From positions 1 to 16,891 of the forward strand of contig JAKSDN010000233.1 in assembly GCA_022360075.1 (NCBI GenBank): DNA of 16,891 bases, written 5' to 3'. This document shows positions 14,269 through 16,891 of this stretch, in pieces (within the stretch, counting starts at the first letter, position 1; each line of letters opens with the position of its first letter). The notes below the pieces were generated by a model that was not told the DNA's origin, searched no databases, and was given only the letters and a program-made list of their open reading frames with translations. A program made the translations under genes and the position numbers. This stretch comes from Kiloniellales bacterium (lineage in GTDB: Bacteria; Pseudomonadota; Alphaproteobacteria; Kiloniellales; JAKSDN01).

Positions 14269-14512
14269 CGGGTTACCGGCCTGGCCCTCGCGGAGAGCGC
14301 CGCTGCCGGGCGATTTCCACGTAATGGGCTCAGCCTAGAGCATTTTCTCTCGAGCCGGAACCGAGTCGAGTGCGGTGCCTTGGGTCGTCTCATTTGGTAG
14401 CCCGGGAGCACCTGTCGATCGGGCTAACGCCTTTTTAATGCTGAATATTGCATGCTCTTGGTTGCTGCTTCGGGTGTCCGGCTCGTGGAATTGGTGTACG
14501 GAGCGACGGTGT

Positions 14513-15043
14513 ATGGGTTCGAATCATATGCTCGCAGTCGAAGAGGAAGGCGCTGCCGCCCCGGAGACGCCGGATCGCGAGAGCCTGCGCGATCTCGTGC
14601 GGGGCAAGAATATTAACGAAGAGACTTTCCTGGCGACCGACTACCTGAACCATTTCAACGAGATCATCATGATCCTCGAGCTCGTCCCGAGCATGCCGGA
14701 CTGCCTCGAAGAGGCGTTGGAGTGGGACCCGAAGAGCTACGAGGAGCACTTCGAGCAGAGCAGCTTCGCGGACAAGGAGCTCGCGATCCTGGCCTACCGG
14801 CACGCCCCGCAGCGCTTCAAGGGCCCCTTCGAATCAGCCATCGCGCACATGAACTTCCTGGTCAAGGACGGCTTGACGCGGGTCGGTGAGGCGGTCGAAA
14901 GCGGCGATCCGGTTCGGATCGAGGAGGACGTCGGCATACTGACGCGCAACCTGAAGCGTTTCATCGACGTCTGCAGCGGGATCATCCACGGCGACGCGCG
15001 CACCATGGATCAGGCGGAGATCGACTGCATCCTGTCGGGATGA
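14513..15043 (+). CDS. Conserved alphaproteobacterial protein of unknown function
   Basis: The product has 176 residues and is acidic, soluble and largely helical. I recall similar proteins in Rhodospirillales genomes, but no assigned function. Distinctive segments are RGKNINEETFLATDYLNHFN (about 35-54), EIIMILELVPSMPDCLEE, SSFADKELAILAYRHAP and a C-terminal helix FIDVCSGIIHGDA. The frame is open from ATG 14375, but the added residues are hydrophobic with atypical codons. ATG 14513, with GGAG nine bases upstream, is the better start; ATG 14528 is an alternative. It is divergent from pcm across a 255-bp gap and convergent with hspQ. Membrane segments, metal clusters and nucleotide motifs are not visible. 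Confidence 0.75.
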   Translation: MGSNHMLAVEEEGAAAPETPDRESLRDLVRGKNINEETFLATDYLNHFNEIIMILELVPSMPDCLEEALEWDPKSYEEHFEQSSFADKELAILAYRHAPQRFKGPFESAIAHMNFLVKDGLTRVGEAVESGDPVRIEEDVGILTRNLKRFIDVCSGIIHGDARTMDQAEIDCILSG

Positions 15044-15080
15044 CCCGCGCCGCGCCTGGCGCCTTGCCCTCCGCGCGTGG

Positions 15081-15398
15081 TCAGTGAGGCGTGCGGTCGG
15101 TCACGTAAAGGCCGTTCTCGAAGCGGTCGAAATGGCTCATCAGCTCCGGATGGCGGATCGGCTCACCGGTCAGATCGGGCTCCAGGTTGCGCTCCGCCAC
15201 ATAGGTCCGGTGCTCGGCCTCGTGGACCAGCACGTGGTACCAGGGCTGGTCCTTCGGCGGCCGGCTGACCGCCATCGTCTCGTACCACTGCTCGCTGCCG
15301 AGAAAGATCGGATCGACGTCGACGATCACGCCGCGATAGTCGAAACGCTTGTGGTGGATCGGCTGGCCGACCTGGAAGCGCGCACGTTGTTCGGTCAT
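15081..15398 (-). CDS. hspQ: Heat shock protein HspQ (YccV family)
   Basis: The product has 105 residues, the length of the E. coli protein. RFQVGQPIHHKRFDYRGVI is the typical HspQ/YccV N-terminal beta-barrel, followed by VDVDPIF, WYETMAVSRPPKDQPWYHVL and YVAERNLEPD. In enterobacteria HspQ binds hemimethylated DNA in vitro and tunes the Lon protease. The frame is open further upstream (to 15524), but that part is Arg/Gly-rich without similarity. ATG 15398 with GAGG eight bases upstream matches the family N-terminus. It is divergent from yciB and convergent with the unknown gene to its left. Confidence 0.92.
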   Translation of the reverse strand: MTEQRARFQVGQPIHHKRFDYRGVIVDVDPIFLGSEQWYETMAVSRPPKDQPWYHVLVHEAEHRTYVAERNLEPDLTGEPIRHPELMSHFDRFENGLYVTDRTPH

Positions 15399-15578
15399 GG
15401 GATCTGCCTCGCGTTCGGCTTTCCGCGCTCGTCCCGTCCGATCAAGCATGCGGGATGCGCGATCATAGCCTTCGCGCGGCTCGGGGCAAGGCAGCACCCC
15501 GCCGCGCGCGAGGAAGCGTGACAACTGCGTAGCCAGTGATTACCTAGAAGGACGTCTCAGGAGCCCCGCCACCGTCCC

Positions 15579-16166
15579 ATGTCAGAGATTCGACCCTCTC
15601 CCCCTTGGCTGAAGCCTTTGCTCGACTACAGCCCCTTGGCGGCCTTCTTCCTGGTCTATCTCAAGTGGGGACTCTTCACCGCGACCGCTGCGCTGATCGT
15701 GGTCACGCTCATCACGCTGGCGCTCGCCTGGCTCATCGAGCGGCGCATCGCCATGCTGCCGCTGATCACCGCCGGCATCGTCACGGTCTTCGGCGGCGTC
15801 ACGCTGCTGCTGCACGACGAGACCTACATCAAGATGAAGCCGACTATCGTGCAGCTCCTGTTCACGGCGGTGTTGCTGGGCGGTCTCGCTTTCAAGCGGC
15901 CCTTGCTCAAGCATGTCTTGGGACAGTCCCTGATGCTGGACGAGACGGGCTGGCGGCGCCTGACTTGGCGCTGGGCGATCTTCTTCGCGGTGATGGCCGC
16001 GGCCAACGAAGCGGTCTGGCGCACGCAGTCGACCGACTTCTGGGTAAACTTCAAGGTCTTCGGAATCCTGGGAATCACGCTGCTCTTCGCGCTGGCGCAG
16101 ACGCCCCTGGTCCTCAAGCACCGCCTGGACGAGGACGAGGTGGGCGAAGAGGGCGGCGCTTCTTGA
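15579..16166 (+). CDS. yciB: Inner membrane septation protein YciB/IspZ
   Basis: The product has 195 residues with about five membrane helices, as expected for YciB/IspZ. Family landmarks are LLDYSPLAAFFLVYLKWGLF at the N-terminus, the KMKPTIVQLLFTAVLLGG segment with FKRPLLKHVLG (the usual K-x-x-x-L-x-x-x-L pattern), GWRRLTWRWAIFFAVMAAANE and a final hydrophobic helix before an acidic tail. The protein acts in the inner membrane and influences cell envelope and division processes. The most purine-rich site (AGGAG) is 15 bases before the ATG, longer than ideal. It is divergent from hspQ and followed 65 bp later by the aldolase gene. Confidence 0.93.
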   Translation: MSEIRPSPPWLKPLLDYSPLAAFFLVYLKWGLFTATAALIVVTLITLALAWLIERRIAMLPLITAGIVTVFGGVTLLLHDETYIKMKPTIVQLLFTAVLLGGLAFKRPLLKHVLGQSLMLDETGWRRLTWRWAIFFAVMAAANEAVWRTQSTDFWVNFKVFGILGITLLFALAQTPLVLKHRLDEDEVGEEGGAS

Positions 16167-16220
16167 CAACCGAGAGCCAAGCCTGACGCGACGACGGGCA
16201 GGCGCGACCGAACGCACAAG

Positions 16221-16225
16221 GGAGG
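16221..16225 (+). promoter_or_regulatory. Shine-Dalgarno of the DapA-like gene
   Basis: GGAGG inside AAGGGAGGGATCAG lies six bases before ATG 16232 and fixes this start. The 65-bp gap to yciB lacks an obvious terminator, so the two could be co-transcribed. Confidence 0.65.
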
Positions 16226-16231
16226 GATCAG

Positions 16232-16891
16232 ATGGCTTCGACCGAAACGGCCGTGATGGAGCGCCGCGAGACAAGGCTGGCCAAGGGCGTCTGGGCGCCC
16301 GTGGTCACGCCGTTCAACGCGGACCTCTCGCCCGATGCCGGGCGCCTGATCGCGCACACGCGCTGGCTGCTGGACAACGGCTGCCACGGGGTGGGGCTGT
16401 TCGGGACGACGGGCGAGGGCACGTCGCTCTCGGCCGACGAGCGCATCGCCCTGCTCGAGGCGGTCCTCGCCGACGGCGTTCCCGCCGACCGGCTGATGGT
16501 CGGCACCGGCTGCGCGGCGCTCTCCGACACGCTGAGGCTGACCGAGGCCTGCGTGAAGCTCGGTTGTCCCGACGTGCTGATGCTGCCGCCCTTCTACTAC
16601 AAGGACGTGAGCGACGAGGGCCTGTTCGCCAGCTACGCGGCGGTCATCGAGGGGATGGGCGACGACGCCCTCGGCATCTATCTCTACCACTTCCCCAAGC
16701 TCTCCTGCGTGCCGATTCCCTTCGCGGTGATAGAGCGCCTGATCGAGGCCTTCCCGGGCGCGATCCGGGGCGTCAAGGACAGCTCCGGCGACGGCGAGCA
16801 CACTTTGGCGCTGGTCGACCGCTTCCCGCAGCTCTCGATCTTCGCCGGCATGGAGCCGCTGCTGCTGGCGGTGATGGAGCGGGGCGGGGCC
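16232..16891 (+). CDS. DapA/N-acetylneuraminate lyase superfamily protein (3' end outside window)
   Basis: Only the first 220 codons are present. The class I TIM-barrel aldolase signature GTTGEG is at 58-63, Tyr152 lies in IYLYHFP (the catalytic tyrosine position), and the Schiff-base lysine is Lys182 in GVKDSSGD. The family condenses or cleaves pyruvate with an aldehyde. True DapA proteins have YNVPxRT around the tyrosine; here it is YHFPKLS, and the active-site Arg of DapA (normally soon after) is not evident. It may therefore be a sugar-acid or other pyruvate-dependent lyase, not lysine biosynthesis. There is a short N-terminal extension of about 15 residues before the barrel. Confidence 0.9.
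   Translation, partial: MASTETAVMERRETRLAKGVWAPVVTPFNADLSPDAGRLIAHTRWLLDNGCHGVGLFGTTGEGTSLSADERIALLEAVLADGVPADRLMVGTGCAALSDTLRLTEACVKLGCPDVLMLPPFYYKDVSDEGLFASYAAVIEGMGDDALGIYLYHFPKLSCVPIPFAVIERLIEAFPGAIRGVKDSSGDGEHTLALVDRFPQLSIFAGMEPLLLAVMERGGA

Noticed and set aside
14334..14375. CTAGAGCATTTTCTC resembling the start of a rhizobial intergenic repeat
   Set aside because: Only a short piece resembles it from memory and no matching second arm is present, so it cannot be called a repeat.
14375..14512. Longer N-terminus for the 176-residue unknown protein, including a hydrophobic stretch
   Set aside because: Codon use is atypical and the later ATG has a usable ribosome binding site; the hydrophobic piece looks incidental.
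15399..15524. Longer N-terminus for HspQ
   Set aside because: It has no similarity to the family and ATG 15398 has a better ribosome binding site and gives the standard length.

Overview
This window is GC-rich (third codon positions are almost all G or C) and looks like chromosome of an alphaproteobacterium, probably of the Rhodospirillales/Kiloniellales type. The indications are codon use, HspQ and YciB orthologues of the alphaproteobacterial kind, a TRAP transporter locus, and two repeats of the sort scattered through such genomes. I saw no tRNA, rRNA, CRISPR array or phage module.

Left region (1-2851): the tail of an unidentified gene, then a facing gene for an M15-peptidase-like protein. 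A 461-bp gap follows that contains a 115-bp palindromic repeat. Next is a large ArsR-type regulator that converges on a PAPS-dependent sulfotransferase; their two stop codons overlap in one 4-bp TTAG.

Central region (3016-12472, all minus strand): eight genes in transcription order. They encode a TRAP binding protein, small permease and large permease (dctP, dctQ, dctM types), a GlxA/GbdR-type AraC regulator, a LigE-like glutathione S-transferase, the two subunits of an ATP-dependent hydantoinase/oxoprolinase, and a stand-alone class I glutamine amidotransferase. The regulator and GST overlap (GTGA), as do hydantoinase B and the amidotransferase (ATGA). Read together, this is a candidate uptake-and-catabolism locus for an anionic cyclic amide, lactam or gamma-glutamyl-type compound. 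The substrate cannot be read from the sequence.

Right region (12473-16891): an AT-richer regulatory gap with an operator-like inverted repeat and a CtrA-like motif, then a 68-residue unknown protein. A 268-bp MITE-like element flanked by TA dinucleotides sits exactly on the stop codon of a protein-L-isoaspartate methyltransferase gene. That gene seems to be annotatable only with a non-canonical CTG start, which adds an export signal. After it come a conserved unknown gene, hspQ, yciB and the first 220 codons of a DapA-superfamily aldolase/lyase that runs off the window.

The most noteworthy observations are the MITE landing on the pcm stop codon, the CTG-initiated exported PCMT, and the TRAP-GST-hydantoinase-amidotransferase cluster.
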